Origin: Simmondsia chinensis
Lineage: Eukaryota; Streptophyta; Magnoliopsida; Caryophyllales; Simmondsiaceae
NCBI GenBank assembly: GCA_018398585.1
Contig: JAGTTD010000015.1
Coordinates: forward strand, 8,871,001 to 8,935,000
Reading direction: 5' to 3'
Length of the DNA stretch: 64,000 bases
Shown here: piece after piece, positions 44,400 through 55,393 of the stretch
Layout: the number at the start of each line of letters is the position of its first letter
How positions within the stretch are numbered: position 1 is the stretch's first letter
Notes under the pieces: model-generated
The model's database searches: none
Told to the model about the DNA's origin: nothing
The model's input: only the letters and a program-made list of their open reading frames with translations
Made by a program: the position numbers and the translations under genes

Positions 44400-45290
44400 T
44401 TGTCAAATTATTGTTGACTCCAATATAATTGACATGCATTGCATTAATCATTTTAGCTTCACATGAGTGGCTTGTCAAGGAAAATACTAGAAGCAAGTGT
44501 TGAAGATGCGAAGTTAGATCGCGACTACACACTAAAATAGCATAAAAAAATACTAACACAAAGCGTCTCAAATAAGGCTCAAAAATATCATTCATCAAAT
44601 TTTGGAAAGTTGAGGGCGAATTGGTAAGGCCAAATGGCATTACTAAAAACTCATAATGCCCAACATAAGTCCGAAATGCCGTCTTATGCACATCTCGCTT
44701 ATCCATCCTGACTTGGTGATACCCAAATCTTAGATCAATTTTAGAATAGATTGTGGACCCGCCCAACGCGTCCAAGAGTTCTTCTACAATAGGTATGTGA
44801 AACTTATCCTTAATAGTACCTTTGTTAAGATTCCTATAATCAACGCAAAATCTCCAACAGCCAACTTTTTTTGGCGACTAAGACTACAAGAGATGAAAAT
44901 GGGCCAGTGCTTGGTTGAATAAAAACTTATGTTAGTAATTCCTTAGTCATGGATTCTATTAGATCCTTTTGATGGGGAGGATACCTATAGGGTCACAGAT
45001 TAACCGGCTGGGAACCCTCCTTGAAGTTAATCGTATCGTCATACCCGAGACGAAAAGGCGACAAAACCTTAGGTTGCTCAAATAAGTCAGAATAGGAGCT
45101 AGCAGTGGGTTGAGAATAGAAGAATACTCTAGTGTCGTGGGAGTTTTGAATTGCACAAAACACAACTCCATATTCTCATTCACTGGTTATTCGTTCGCCA
45201 TAATAAGGAATAACTGCGCTCGACCCACAGACACCCTAGCAATACTATGGAGCCTCGCCAATTTAATTTCTCTTAGTCGCCCCTTGCAAT
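44400..45290 (-). pseudogene. Gypsy reverse transcriptase, truncated
   Basis: Blocks on the minus strand: [20 protein letters not shown] (about 44815-44870), [33 protein letters not shown] and [20 protein letters not shown] (about 44575-44720). The catalytic box reads FFYAILVCS, so both Asp are lost. Similarity fades after [12 protein letters not shown] (about 44490). A frameshift near 44870 separates the N-terminal part. Confidence 0.85.
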
Positions 45291-45660
45291 GTATGTTTAT
45301 CTCCCTTCCATGAAAATAGCATCAAAAGCAAGTCCCAAAGTATAGGATTGAGAGTAGAGAGCCACTATACTCTCAAAACCATGCCACAACCCCCAAGATC
45401 TAATATATAAATATTGCACACAAAGGGCATATTTTGAATTTTTAAAGTGAAATTTATGCAAATTGTGTAAACATCCAAGAGTGCCCCCATTTGCAACCGA
45501 AACCTGCAAGGGAGTTAGCTTCGTTAATTCACACCCAAGATTCTTAGCTAAAGATGCATCCAAAACATTATGAGTACTCCCAATATCAATTAGTATGTGT
45601 ATAGGTTTACGATTGTGATCCCCGCAACCCTTGTCGTTTAGTAATTCAAAGATCCTAACA
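45291..45660 (-). pseudogene. Gypsy protease region
   Basis: LDASLAKNLGCELTKLTPLQ followed by VSVANGG (about 45480-45563) is the block that follows the gypsy protease active site. Upstream at about 45575-45600 a decayed IDIGSTHNV stands where I-D-S-G-S/A-T-H is normal. A frameshift divides this from the gag frame. Confidence 0.75.
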
Positions 45661-46559
45661 GGACATGCATGGAAATAAGTGAAGAAGCATCCTCAATTGA
45701 GTCATACCCCTCCAAAACAAGTTCAATAGGCTCAAGATCATCTTGCTTCTCCTCTGTCTCCATAAGAAAGAGTTGTGCATTGGGTTTTTTGCACACATGC
45801 TTTGAGGTCAATGCTTCATCGCAAAAGAAGCACAACCCCTTTGCTCTCTTTTCATTAATTTCACTAGCAATTAGAGCCCTTTTGGCTTTCTTAAAAGTTG
45901 AACCTCTCCTAGGGGCAGAGCCCTGAGGATTGGGAAACAAGGCTGGGCCGTTATTACTGTTATGGGAGTCGTCACTGCTAAAGCAATTGGGGCCCCAACT
46001 ACTAGGTCCTCCCTTAAATCTATACCTTTTGTCAAATTCTTCTGGTGCTACTTCTTGCTTTTTTTGCAAAGTGAAAAGCTTCAAGAACAGTTGAGGGTCT
46101 AGCCAAATGAACCCAAGATTGAATGTCAGATTTTAACCCATTCAAGAAACAGCTACTAGCGTAATCCTTAGAAAGATTCACCCTAGTGATGATGGACTCA
46201 AGTCATTCTTGGTAATCTATCCTTCCCTGTTTGCTTAGTTGACACTAGTTCAGACATGGGGTCATCATAAGTGTCCCCAAACCTAGTGTCCATGCCATTG
46301 ATGTATTCTTCCCAAATTGGGGGATTTTTTGTTATTCTGGAGCACAAGTAGGCCCGATGTCACTCATTTGCTTTCCCTGCCAAATGAGCTGATGCTATTT
46401 TTACCTTAAGATACTCGAAGTGTTTCGTCCACGTCAAAGAATTCTTCACAACGGTACAGCTAGATATGGAATTCTGTCCCATTGAATCTGGGTAGTCAAC
46501 TTTGGTAAATTTAGTGGGATTATGATAGTTACTTCTTGAGGTTTGGCCTAAGTTAAAAT
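45638..46559 (-). pseudogene. Gypsy gag, C-terminal two thirds
   Basis: Capsid-type sequence (LKVKIASAHLAGKANEWHRA, then WEEYINGMDTRFGD, about 46230-46450) is followed by a 148-codon frame with a knuckle, LCFFCDEALTSKHVC (about 45810-45855). The Gly-His pair reads Ser-Lys-His. The CFFCDE type is usual for chromoviruses. It is cut at 46559 by an LTR element and continues at 56378. Confidence 0.8.
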
Positions 46560-47532
46560 TATTGGAAAAATGATACAAGCTAATCTTTAGTTTTTTGGAA
46601 AGTTGTATCCCACATTGGAAAAGTAGTGTGAATGATCTTTTACTTAACAATTACAGTTATTTTATAGAAAATATTTTTCAAGACCCGTTACTAGCCGTCT
46701 ACCCGTAACGGTTTAATGTCATTAAAATTGTGACCGTTGGGAATTTATTAAAACTATAGCTGTTGGAAATTCATTATTTCCATTACATTGATCACCATTA
46801 TTGCAGCCTTTTATAGTTAAATATATATGAACACCCTTACTGCCGAGTGTTTACAGTTCGTACACTTAAAAAAGCATTTTGCTCTCCCACTCATTCTCTC
46901 TCTCTTTCAAAAAACCGCCATGGAAGAAAGCTCTGCAGCTCCACCATCCGATTCAAATCCTAGGGTTTCAACCACTGCTTCGAAGTTCCTCGCCGATCTT
47001 CCCTCCTGCGGCCTCTTTTCCTCCACTCTTTCTTCTACCAATTTGATCTGGGGAAAGTTCTTATAAACTCCTACCAGGCAATTAACGAGTGCACGTTAGG
47101 AGTCGGATTGCATTAATCCTGGAGGACGGCCGCTGGTTATACTGTTTGCACCGGAGCAGCGGTGAAATCGTCTTTTAGGACAGTGGTTCTAACCACAGCG
47201 CGGTATCATTGTTTTGTAAGATCTTTCTAATTGCTCTCTCTCGTTCATTGCTATGCTTGAAAATTAGTCAATTTTCTAACAATTATTTGATTGCTACACT
47301 AAGGTATTTTCACTAATTTTTACTGCAATTGAACTGCTATTTTTGCAGCAATTATTTACTGAAATTTACTGCAATTTGTGTTGTTTATTTTCTTTGTATT
47401 TTATTCAGCATTTTACAGAAATTTAACCTACAGTATTAACTGTAATTTATACTGAAATTTTACTGTATTTTGCATAGAAGATTTTGTTCTAATCTCGCTG
47501 TTGTTGTGCTGTTTTCACAATTTTACTTAACA
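46560..47532 (+). repeat. Left LTR of the LARD-like element
   Basis: Contains TCCCACATTGG near its start, as in many plant LTRs, a TATATATGAAC motif (about 46820), a CTCTCTCTCT leader and the small coding-like segment at 46920-47066. It then has AT-rich sequence with repeated TTTACTGCAATT-type blocks to its end. Confidence 0.8.
46920..47066 (+). pseudogene. Exon-like ORF in the left LTR (possible captured host exon)
   Basis: ATG at 46920 in a good context (CCGCCATGG) encodes 48 residues: an acidic/Ser/Pro start (MEESSAAPPSDSNP), then SKFLADLPSCGLFSSTLSS. From memory this resembles the N-terminus of plant proteins of the DDA1-like/SAP-domain group, where a DLPSRGLFSST segment is followed by the rest of the domain in the next exon. 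The resemblance stops at SSTNL, about where an exon could end. TATA-like and CT-rich leader sequences lie upstream. Confidence 0.4.
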
Positions 47533-49555
47533 ATCTAAAAGACGATTTTTGCAATAAGCAATTATAGCAATAAGGCTTCATCTTTTTGACATGACCAAAA
47601 TCTTTGCGTTGAATAAATGAACAAAACCCAGATTAAGTTTCAGATTAATCTCAAGAACCCAGACAGGGTTTTCTAAAATCCAAAATGAATTTAATGTTGA
47701 ATTTGAAATTGGGGATTAAGTTGAATATATTTTGGAGTTTAGGATTCCAAATGGGACCTTTTAGACATGGATAGAAAAATGGTATTTCACAGTAGTACCA
47801 AATTGGTAGAAAAATGGATAGAAAGTTGCTTTTAAAATGAGACAATTGGTTTTAGGATGGAACCCCACTTGGGCTTATATGTGGCATTTGTGCAATGTGA
47901 CTAGATCTAGTGGGATAGCTAATTTTTTGACGTAATTACTTTTTAGATCTGTTCTTCTGCATCGTGTACAACTATTTTGATGGTAAACCTAATTTTCAAA
48001 TGGTATTTGGTCTAGATCTGAAGTTTTGTAAACATCAAAGTATATAATAAGGATTCATATGCTTAGATTTGTAAATTGATATGACTTTGTTAATATGAAT
48101 TTGAACCCTAGATGCTAGTTTGTCCTATATCTAGTTGGTAGTGGCAGACCACAGAGTGAAAACGAGAAAGACAAGCAGATCGTCGTATACGGCATGATGT
48201 TTGTTGTATTGTAAGTGTTGTTATTCTTCTTGCTTATGAAGGACTAACAGTTATCCTGATGATTTAAATTTTTTGCTTAGGTGATTAGCTAGTGAAAAGC
48301 GATATTTTTTGCTTTTGCCTGAAAGCACTTGTTCCTTTTCTATAGAAATAACTTCATGAACAATTGTAAGTGCTGAAAAAACCTAAATTGCATTCTTTGC
48401 TTTGTTCTTTGTGCATGCTCATTTATCCAGAATGTTTCTTGTTTGATGTGATTTGATACTTCATTTCAATGGTGGTCAAGATCTGCGTCTATGAAGTTAG
48501 AAAATTTTTCCTATGTTTTTTTCCCCTCTTGTTTCAAAGGACAAACAAAAGCAGACATAGAATTGTCGAGTATTCATTAAGGATGTGTCATTCTTTTTGC
48601 TGCTGGCGAAACTGCCTCAGATTCTCCTTAGTGTCGTGACAATGAGATTATCTTCTCATTTTCTCATTAATTTGTGTTCCAACCTCTTCTTCGCGTGCTT
48701 TGAGCTGCAGATTGTATGCTTGCCTTTGGTTCACTTAAATGGTCTGGTGTAGATTCTTGTTTTGGTGGAGCAATTTCTAAGTTAAATTGCTTGAGCCTAA
48801 CCCTGTTGGTGGCCGGAGGAAAGTTCTTGGTTTGGATTGTGTGTTTTCAATTTTCTATGTGCTTATTGTAGTTAATACGTGTTTAACGCTTGAGGTTGAT
48901 TGTGAACTTGTTAGAATGAAGTCTTGAACCTAGAGTTGGCAACTTTTAGGTTAGATATGTCTAGTTACACAACCTTGAATCACTTGTGTAGGTAGAGCAT
49001 GGTATGTTTAAGTTTTAACCATGAGAGTTGCTTTTCTTGCACATTTGGAATGACCTAAGTGAAATAGTTGATTCTTGTGAAGAGCTAATAAGACTTGTGA
49101 GTTCTTGTGAAAATCTATGTGTGATTTGTATATTAGTCTCCATGTTGATATGTCTCATGTGTTTTCCATGGCTATGTTTGAAGCAAGTTACATATGTTGT
49201 TACATATTGCTTGAAATGATGAAAAGCGTGATGTTTTAAGTGTTGAAACATGTCTTTTTCAAATTGAGTGTGCTACTACAAGTGGTTATGAGCCGTCATC
49301 TATTGTATATTGCCGTTCGTTGGCAGATTATGACATTTACCTGCTAAATGTTGATGGTCATATTGAATTTGGTGCTGTCCATATTGGTTGTAGGCTGTAT
49401 GTTGTGTACATACTGCAGTTTCTGGACTGTTTAGTGCTGAAAATACTCCATGTTAGCTGGCTGTGCTGTTTTGGTATTGGTTTCATGCTGGAGATCATGA
49501 ATTATGTAGTATAATCATGTCTTTATTGAATTTTAGCAAAGAGTTGGAAAAAAAA
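47533..49555. other. LARD interior, left part; non-coding
   Basis: AT-rich, no domain. Its texture resembles plant intron or untranslated sequence (T-rich tracts, scattered GTAAGT and TGCAG motifs). Short ORFs show nothing recognisable. Confidence 0.45.
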
Positions 49556-50184
49556 TGTTACGCTAGGGCTTGAACCACGAACGTAAACTAATATAAAATG
49601 CGGATAGATTGAGAATATGAGATGAGGAAGAATTGAAATTGAGATGAGAAATAGAGATTTTAGAGTTAAGACGAGATAAGAAGGGAAAGGAGATGAGAAA
49701 TAGAGAGAGTTAGATAAGAGAGAGAATATTGATCTCAACTTGAGACAAATTTCAGATATTTTGATTGAATGAATCTGAACATTACAACCCTTAGCTACTT
49801 ATAGACAATCTTAAGCAAGCAATACATTGTATCAAGACTTAATCTGGAAAAATATCTAATTCACCTAAAATATCTACTAACAGCCAGTTACTAAGCCAGC
49901 AGCACACCTACAGCAGCAGCCTAGACCCATACGCAGCAGAACATCAGCAGCATATCAGAAGAAGAACATCAGCAGCATATTAGTAGAAGAACATCAGCAG
50001 CAGCATACAAGTAACAGAACAATATGCAGCAGGTTCATCACAGCAATAGTAGTAACGTGCAGCAGCAAGTAGTCAGCAGCAGAAGTACCAGAACAGAACA
50101 ACCTTAACAGATTTAAACTACCAACTTCCATTCCCTCCATTTCCATCAATTTAAATTCAAGCCTCGAATTTTCGGATTGTAACA
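49556..50184 (-). repeat. 3' LTR of the 474-codon-ORF element
   Basis: 629 bp. Contains a CAG-rich tract (about 49895-50092, many CAGCAGCA and CATCAGCAGCA units) and A/G-rich GAGATGAGAAATAGAG repeats. It differs from the other LTR by small indels, such as an extra CAGCAAGTAGT near 50065. Confidence 0.9.
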
Positions 50185-50197
50185 TTCCCTTCCCCTT
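50185..50197 (-). promoter_or_regulatory. Polypurine tract
   Basis: AAGGGGAAGGGAA on the minus strand, directly next to the start of the 3' LTR. Confidence 0.85.
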
Positions 50198-50243
50198 GAA
50201 AACATTCTTGTCCTCAAGAATGAAAGAGAACGAGTCTTGGAAA

Positions 50244-51668
50244 TCACTTGCTGGCTTGCAATTCATGCACCAGCAGAAACATGTAAATAACAAGGTCAAA
50301 AATGCAGCCGAGGAATTCTATATTGATGCGGGTTTTGAAGTCATTCCAGCCCGAAGTCTTTGTAGCCAATGCTTGGATCTGTTTTACGAAATTCAGCTCC
50401 GGAGGTCTGCACAACCCAAACCAAACCAACCTAAGATCAACAGCCATTGCTCGCTGCAGAATTGGATTCATGGAAATGAGCCTTTGATTCCCATCAGTGC
50501 ATCTTTTCAGCATAAAATCGACTCCTCTCTGCTCCATTTGGTCTTGAAAAGCTTCTCCCAGGTCGGGAGGCAACTTGTCACAAGCACTTGTATGTGGATG
50601 AGTCACAATTTCTTGCAAATAAAGACATAGTGCATCCCGAACTTGCCGATCGGCATGCCGATAATGTATTACAGGCACCACACATTTGTAATTCTTCACC
50701 CAACACAAGGGACCTTGCAAAGCATCCAAGATGATGTTGTTCTGGTCCTGAATTAACACTCCAGCATGCCCAAAGGTGAACTTAAGCTTACTTTGATTTG
50801 TATTATATGTCACTATAACAGCAACTGGTAGTTTTCCCACTAAATTCATCAAAGCTGCAGTAAGAGTTTCAGATGTGCACATTGCTTGAGTGATCCTTAT
50901 ACAAATTTGCGTAGCATTCCCTGCATCCATTTGTTGACAAATCTCACTACAAAACCAAACGTTAGTGTCCTGATCTGTAAAAACGAGTGCAGCAGCATCC
51001 AACTCCACATCTGTAACTTGCTGATCTGTATGTTCATGAGATCTAACAACTAATTCCACCTCTGACATTTGATTTTGAGGCCTATCTTCATTCGATTGAA
51101 GATGAACTTGAGGACTAACATTTACCTTATCAATTTGAGATCCTTCTTCACGCTTCAACTTCGGCTTTATCGACTTCTTTTTACCCACAACAACTTTCAA
51201 TGCCTCACTTAGGTGACTTCTCTTCGACTTACTCTTTGCTTTCTTTATCATTCCCTTGATATGGAAATCATATTCCCATTCCGGATACATGTCATATTGT
51301 GCCTCAATGACATCAAGATACTCTAACCCTAGCAAAGAGTCTTCATAAGGATCGCCTTGTTCAAACTCAGGTTCTTCAAGCTTGTTTTCATCAATTTTGG
51401 CATTATCGTGGTTGAATTCATCTCCAACAGCCACAGGTTCCACTTTCTTTCTTTGCTCAACATTGAACTTTAGTTGTCGAACGCTATTCGCTAGCTCCGG
51501 AAACTCATTTGCATCAAGAACACTAGCATAATCACCACTGATGTTAGCAACCGGTTGAACTGAATATTGCAGATTCTTACTTTGCTGCCTACATTCTTGT
51601 CCCCAATCTTCAAATACTTGTCTCATTTCTTGTCTAAATTTCTCAAAAAGCTCATTCAACTCAGCCAT
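50244..51668 (-). CDS. Intact 474-aa protein of unknown function in a non-autonomous LTR element
   Basis: I chose the ATG at 51668 (MAELNELFEKFRQEM); five upstream codons are open but have no ATG. The stop lies 47 bases before the polypurine tract. Visible parts: a charged helical N-terminus, possibly coiled coil (residues 1-30); an acidic region (about 80-135); a Lys/Arg-rich stretch that could be a nuclear signal (KKAKSKSKRSHL and KKKSIKPKLKR, about 142-172); a Cys-containing central part (CSEICQQMDAGN near 240); a folded-looking region with KLPVAVIVTYN and HAGVLIQDQNNIILDAL (about 279-317); and a hydrophobic end (IFDLVIYMFLLVHEL, about 456-470). I see no knuckle, protease DSG, RT or integrase motif. 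It could be a diverged gag-like coat protein or a captured host gene. Being open in a repeat-rich setting suggests selection or youth. Confidence 0.8.
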   Translation of the reverse strand: MAELNELFEKFRQEMRQVFEDWGQECRQQSKNLQYSVQPVANISGDYASVLDANEFPELANSVRQLKFNVEQRKKVEPVAVGDEFNHDNAKIDENKLEEPEFEQGDPYEDSLLGLEYLDVIEAQYDMYPEWEYDFHIKGMIKKAKSKSKRSHLSEALKVVVGKKKSIKPKLKREEGSQIDKVNVSPQVHLQSNEDRPQNQMSEVELVVRSHEHTDQQVTDVELDAAALVFTDQDTNVWFCSEICQQMDAGNATQICIRITQAMCTSETLTAALMNLVGKLPVAVIVTYNTNQSKLKFTFGHAGVLIQDQNNIILDALQGPLCWVKNYKCVVPVIHYRHADRQVRDALCLYLQEIVTHPHTSACDKLPPDLGEAFQDQMEQRGVDFMLKRCTDGNQRLISMNPILQRAMAVDLRLVWFGLCRPPELNFVKQIQALATKTSGWNDFKTRINIEFLGCIFDLVIYMFLLVHELQASK

Positions 51669-52326
51669 ATCGGGAATGAACAACGACTTCGATCTGGAAT
51701 CAGCAAGGTTTGCAGAGTACTAGTTCGAGAATCGCAGAAGAATGAAACTTGTTACGCAACTCCTCAACAATCGATTACTTTATGAAATTGTACTCCTTCG
51801 TTCGCACAAACCAACCTTTGCTATCGGTTCCACGATAGTCACGTATTACAACCCTAATATGCAGATTTTCGCACACCGAGTATTCGACAAACCCTAACTT
51901 CACACAATTTTCTGGCAGCGATGTTTTCTTGATTAATTCAGACTACGAAAATGGAATTGATTTGATTTAAGTCTGTATTGATGATTTAACACACGATTCA
52001 CAACAATCTTCAAGAACATCTGAAATCACCTCAATGCAACTTGTTTCTGATCTTTTGATGATGATCAAGTGTAATGTGAATCAATTAACATCACTGAAAC
52101 TACTTCACCACAGATCAAATGAATAATTGTTCAAGATCAATTATGCTCAACAATAACCGCCAAAAAATTCAATTCAACTTGCAGAATTGAATTCCTCAAT
52201 GCAACTGAACTAAATCAATACCACAACTGTTTTTTATTGATTAATTGTAATACAATTAATCAGATTTTGTATTTTTTTAATTTTTTTTTTTTTTTGGATA
52301 TGAGCTTGATTCGAAAGCTAAAACAA

Positions 52327-52339
52327 GGCTCTGATACCA
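52327..52339 (-). promoter_or_regulatory. Primer-binding site (initiator tRNA-Met)
   Basis: TGGTATCAGAGCC on the minus strand, two bases after the 5' LTR end (GTAACA-AG). It sets the transcription direction of the element as minus. Confidence 0.9.
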
Positions 52340-52341
52340 CT

Positions 52342-52947
52342 TGTTACGCTCGGGCTTAAACCATGAATGTAAACTAAATAAAATGCAGATAGATTGAGAA
52401 TATGAGATGATGAAATTGAGATGAGAAATAGAGATTTTAGAGTTAAGATGAGATAAGAAGGGAAAGGAGATGAGAAATAGAGAGAGTTAGATGAGAGAGA
52501 GAATATTGATCTCAACTTGAGACAAATTTCAGATATTTTGATTAAATGAATCTGAACATTATAACCCTTAGCTACTTATAGACAATCTTAAGCAAGCAAT
52601 ACATTGTATCAAGACTTAATCTGGAAAAATATCTAATTCACCTAAAATATCTACTAACAGCTAGTTACTAAGCCAGCAGCACACCTACAGCAGCAGCCTA
52701 GACCCATACGTAGCAAAACATTAGCAGCATATCAGAAGAAGAACATCAGTAGCATATTAGTAGAAGAACATCAGCAGCAGCATACAAGTAACAGAACAAT
52801 ATGCAGCAGGTTCATCACAGCAACAGTAGTAACATGCAGCAGCAGAAGTACCAGAACAGAACAACCTTAACAGATTTAAACTACCAACTTCCATTCCCAC
52901 CATTTCCATCAATTTAAATTCAAGCCTCGGATTTTCGGATTGTAACA
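52342..52947 (-). repeat. 5' LTR of the 474-codon-ORF element
   Basis: 606 bp, paired with 49556-50184. The GAGATGAGAAATAGAG blocks and the CAG-rich tract are conserved. Confidence 0.9.
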
Positions 52948-55381
52948 AAAAAATGATATGTTTGAGTCATATGTGGACTTGTGCTATCTTGGGAGACTTA
53001 TATGTCCATGGGCTTATTGTTTCATATCTGCTTTTCTACTTTTTTGGAAAAAAGATAAGGTGCAGGTCATATGAAAACATTGACTGATCATAGGCTTGGT
53101 ATTTAGTTTGTGCCTAGATACCTTATTTGGGTAATTATCATATGTTGTATGCTCATGTTGGATATTTGGATGACATACTATATGAACCTTGTGTTCACTG
53201 GATGAGGAGAAAAACATGGCATCGTGGCATAAGCTAAATATGCAAAGATGATTGATAGCATTATGTTTTGATGAATAAGATAACACTCGTCCTGTTATAT
53301 CATATGTCAGTAGTAGATCTAGTCTACATACATGGATCCAAATAATGAATATTGAAGTGCTCTAATTAAATTGTTAAGGTAATAATGGAGTACTATGAAT
53401 GGGGTTTACATTGTAATAGACTCCTTGTTATGTTGGGTGTCTGATATCGATGAGAGATATTCTACTAATTACAATGTATTTAGACTCGTTAGTAAGCTAT
53501 ACTTTGTGATACCCTTCTGAAACCTACATTGTTTAGTTGTCCTTAAAGACTGAGTTGGCAGGTAGAAAAAAAAAATGAATGGCTTAGGAATGTAGTGTGA
53601 GACATTCCATTGCAGGGGTTGTAAGAGCACTTGAAAGCCTGTGAGTTATGTTGTCTGATCATAATCTTTTCTGATTATTGTATTTTTGTCAATGTTTGCT
53701 AGTTATAGCTAACGTATGGAAATTTATTATGATGAAAATATTCCTTTGGTAACTGTCTAAAGTCAGTGTGAATAGCTTGATGATACTAACACTTGTACTT
53801 GAGAGCCTTGCAGAGGCTTGGGTTGACTCAACTTGAATTATAAAAGGCACCTTGTAAATTATGATCTCATGTGCCTCTTTTTCTTGAGATCACCAAATAT
53901 TTGATACAATATTGATAGTACATGGACTACCCATAATAATAATAATGCATGTACTCTAAGTACGATAAAAATGGGTATATGGTCTTTTGTGACCCAAACT
54001 GGTTGTGATCCAATTGATTTGAGATGATAATGTTTCACAATTGTGATGATATGCAAATTGACAAGTTTGTGGTATATGTTTTTCGTGCCAACTGTGTGCA
54101 CGATATACGTACGATGTGTACCATTTGAGTACTTGGGGTGGAGATATGATTTTATTGATATGATATTTGCTCCACTATTGTGTTATAGTGACTTTTGTTG
54201 AAGTTGGCAGGCGATGGAGCTAGTTATTTAAAGCTCATTGCAGATACCTCAATGTGGGAGTAAGAACAACTTATGATTGACGTTGGCAATGGTCAACTCT
54301 CAAGTACCGCTTTATTGCAATACAGTGTGAAAAGCCATGTATGATGGTTGAGTATGATGCTTTAACCTAACCCATAGTCCATGACGGGTGGTGTGGACAC
54401 TGCACACTTGATGGGTTTGGCAAGAGGAGACCTATTCGTCTCAGGCATAAGATCATAAACGATTTACTCGAAAGAAAGTAATACCACTAGATTGTGTAAG
54501 ATCTAAAAAGAACCTTGTGGATCAATTAATTGAAAAAACATCGAGAGGGGTGGGACTAAAGTCTATACATGAATAAACTGTGATATATCCAACCTGGTTT
54601 TAACCGGTTCAATGTGAAAAGTCATAGTTTCATTCAAGAAATGCACTTTGTTTTATGTTGTCCCTCCCTATGGTGTGACAGTAAGGAGATGGGTCCATAA
54701 CCATATGTTTGATGGTGTAAGCGAGGCTTGCACTTGATGGACACTGTTTGTATCTTATCGGGGGTGAGGTTGAGCTTTAGCTCTTAATGGACCCATATCC
54801 ATATGTTTGGTGGTGTGCGGTAATACACACTTGATGGGATCCACCTATATAGGTGTGGGAGTCTGGCCGCTCCATACGAAGGTTCAAGACTTGCCTTCTA
54901 GAGTGCCCATGAATATACAGGATGAGTGCATGGCCAATAAAACGTGCTGAACCACATGAGTTGACATTATGTTACCAAGGAGTAAGGTTGAGCTCTAGCT
55001 CTTAATGGACCCATAGCCATATATTTGGTGGTGTGCGGTAACACACACTTGATGGGATCTACCTATATAGATGTGGGAGTGTGGCTGCACCCTATGAAGG
55101 CTTAAGACTTACCTTCTAGAGCGCCTATAAATATCCAGGATGAACGCATAGCCGATAAAACGCGCCAAAGCGCAGGAGTTGCCAAGATCTGGTGTTTGGT
55201 ATGAGTCCGAGTGGCAGACTATACAACCCCTTGTGAGGTTCAAGACGAAAGTCACCTCGCAAGATGTTGGTCCTAAACTTGGGTTACACCAGGTGATGAT
55301 TCAAGTTGCAAGACATCAGCATTGAAAAACCAAACTTCCTTTGCCCAATCTATTCTTGTTTGTTATCTTCCACTTGTATCC
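52948..55381. other. LARD interior, right part, with a 218-bp duplication
   Basis: Non-coding. GTTGAGCTxTAGCTCTTAATG, followed by a block containing ATATTTGGTGGTGTGCGG, starts at 54769 and again at 54987, giving a 218-bp tandem pair. A partial third copy lies at about 54680-54760. This is the untranslated region before the polypurine tract at 55382-55393. Confidence 0.6.
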
Positions 55382-55393
55382 TTTGTGGAGAAT
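55382..55393 (+). promoter_or_regulatory. Polypurine tract of the LARD-like element
   Basis: TTTGTGGAGAAT abuts the TGTTGG start of the right LTR. This is a common form of the tract in plant LTR elements. Confidence 0.7.

Larger units (their letters stand above)
49556..52947 (-). mobile_element. Non-autonomous LTR element carrying an intact 474-codon ORF
   Basis: LTRs 49556-50184 and 52342-52947, both TGTTAC...GTAACA. A 5-bp duplication AAAAA lies at 49551-49555 and 52948-52952, though it sits in A runs and so is weak. The minus-strand order is 5' LTR (52342-52947), primer site TGGTATCAGAGCC (52327-52339), about 660-nt leader, one ORF (51668-50244), polypurine tract (50185-50197), 3' LTR (49556-50184). 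No gag-pol domain is present in the 2.1-kb interior. The LTRs are closely similar, with a few indels, which suggests a recent insertion. It lies inside the LARD-like element. Confidence 0.9.

Noticed and set aside
50196..50630. A 144-codon plus-strand frame
   Set aside because: It is the reverse side of the intact 474-codon gene and overlaps the polypurine tract.
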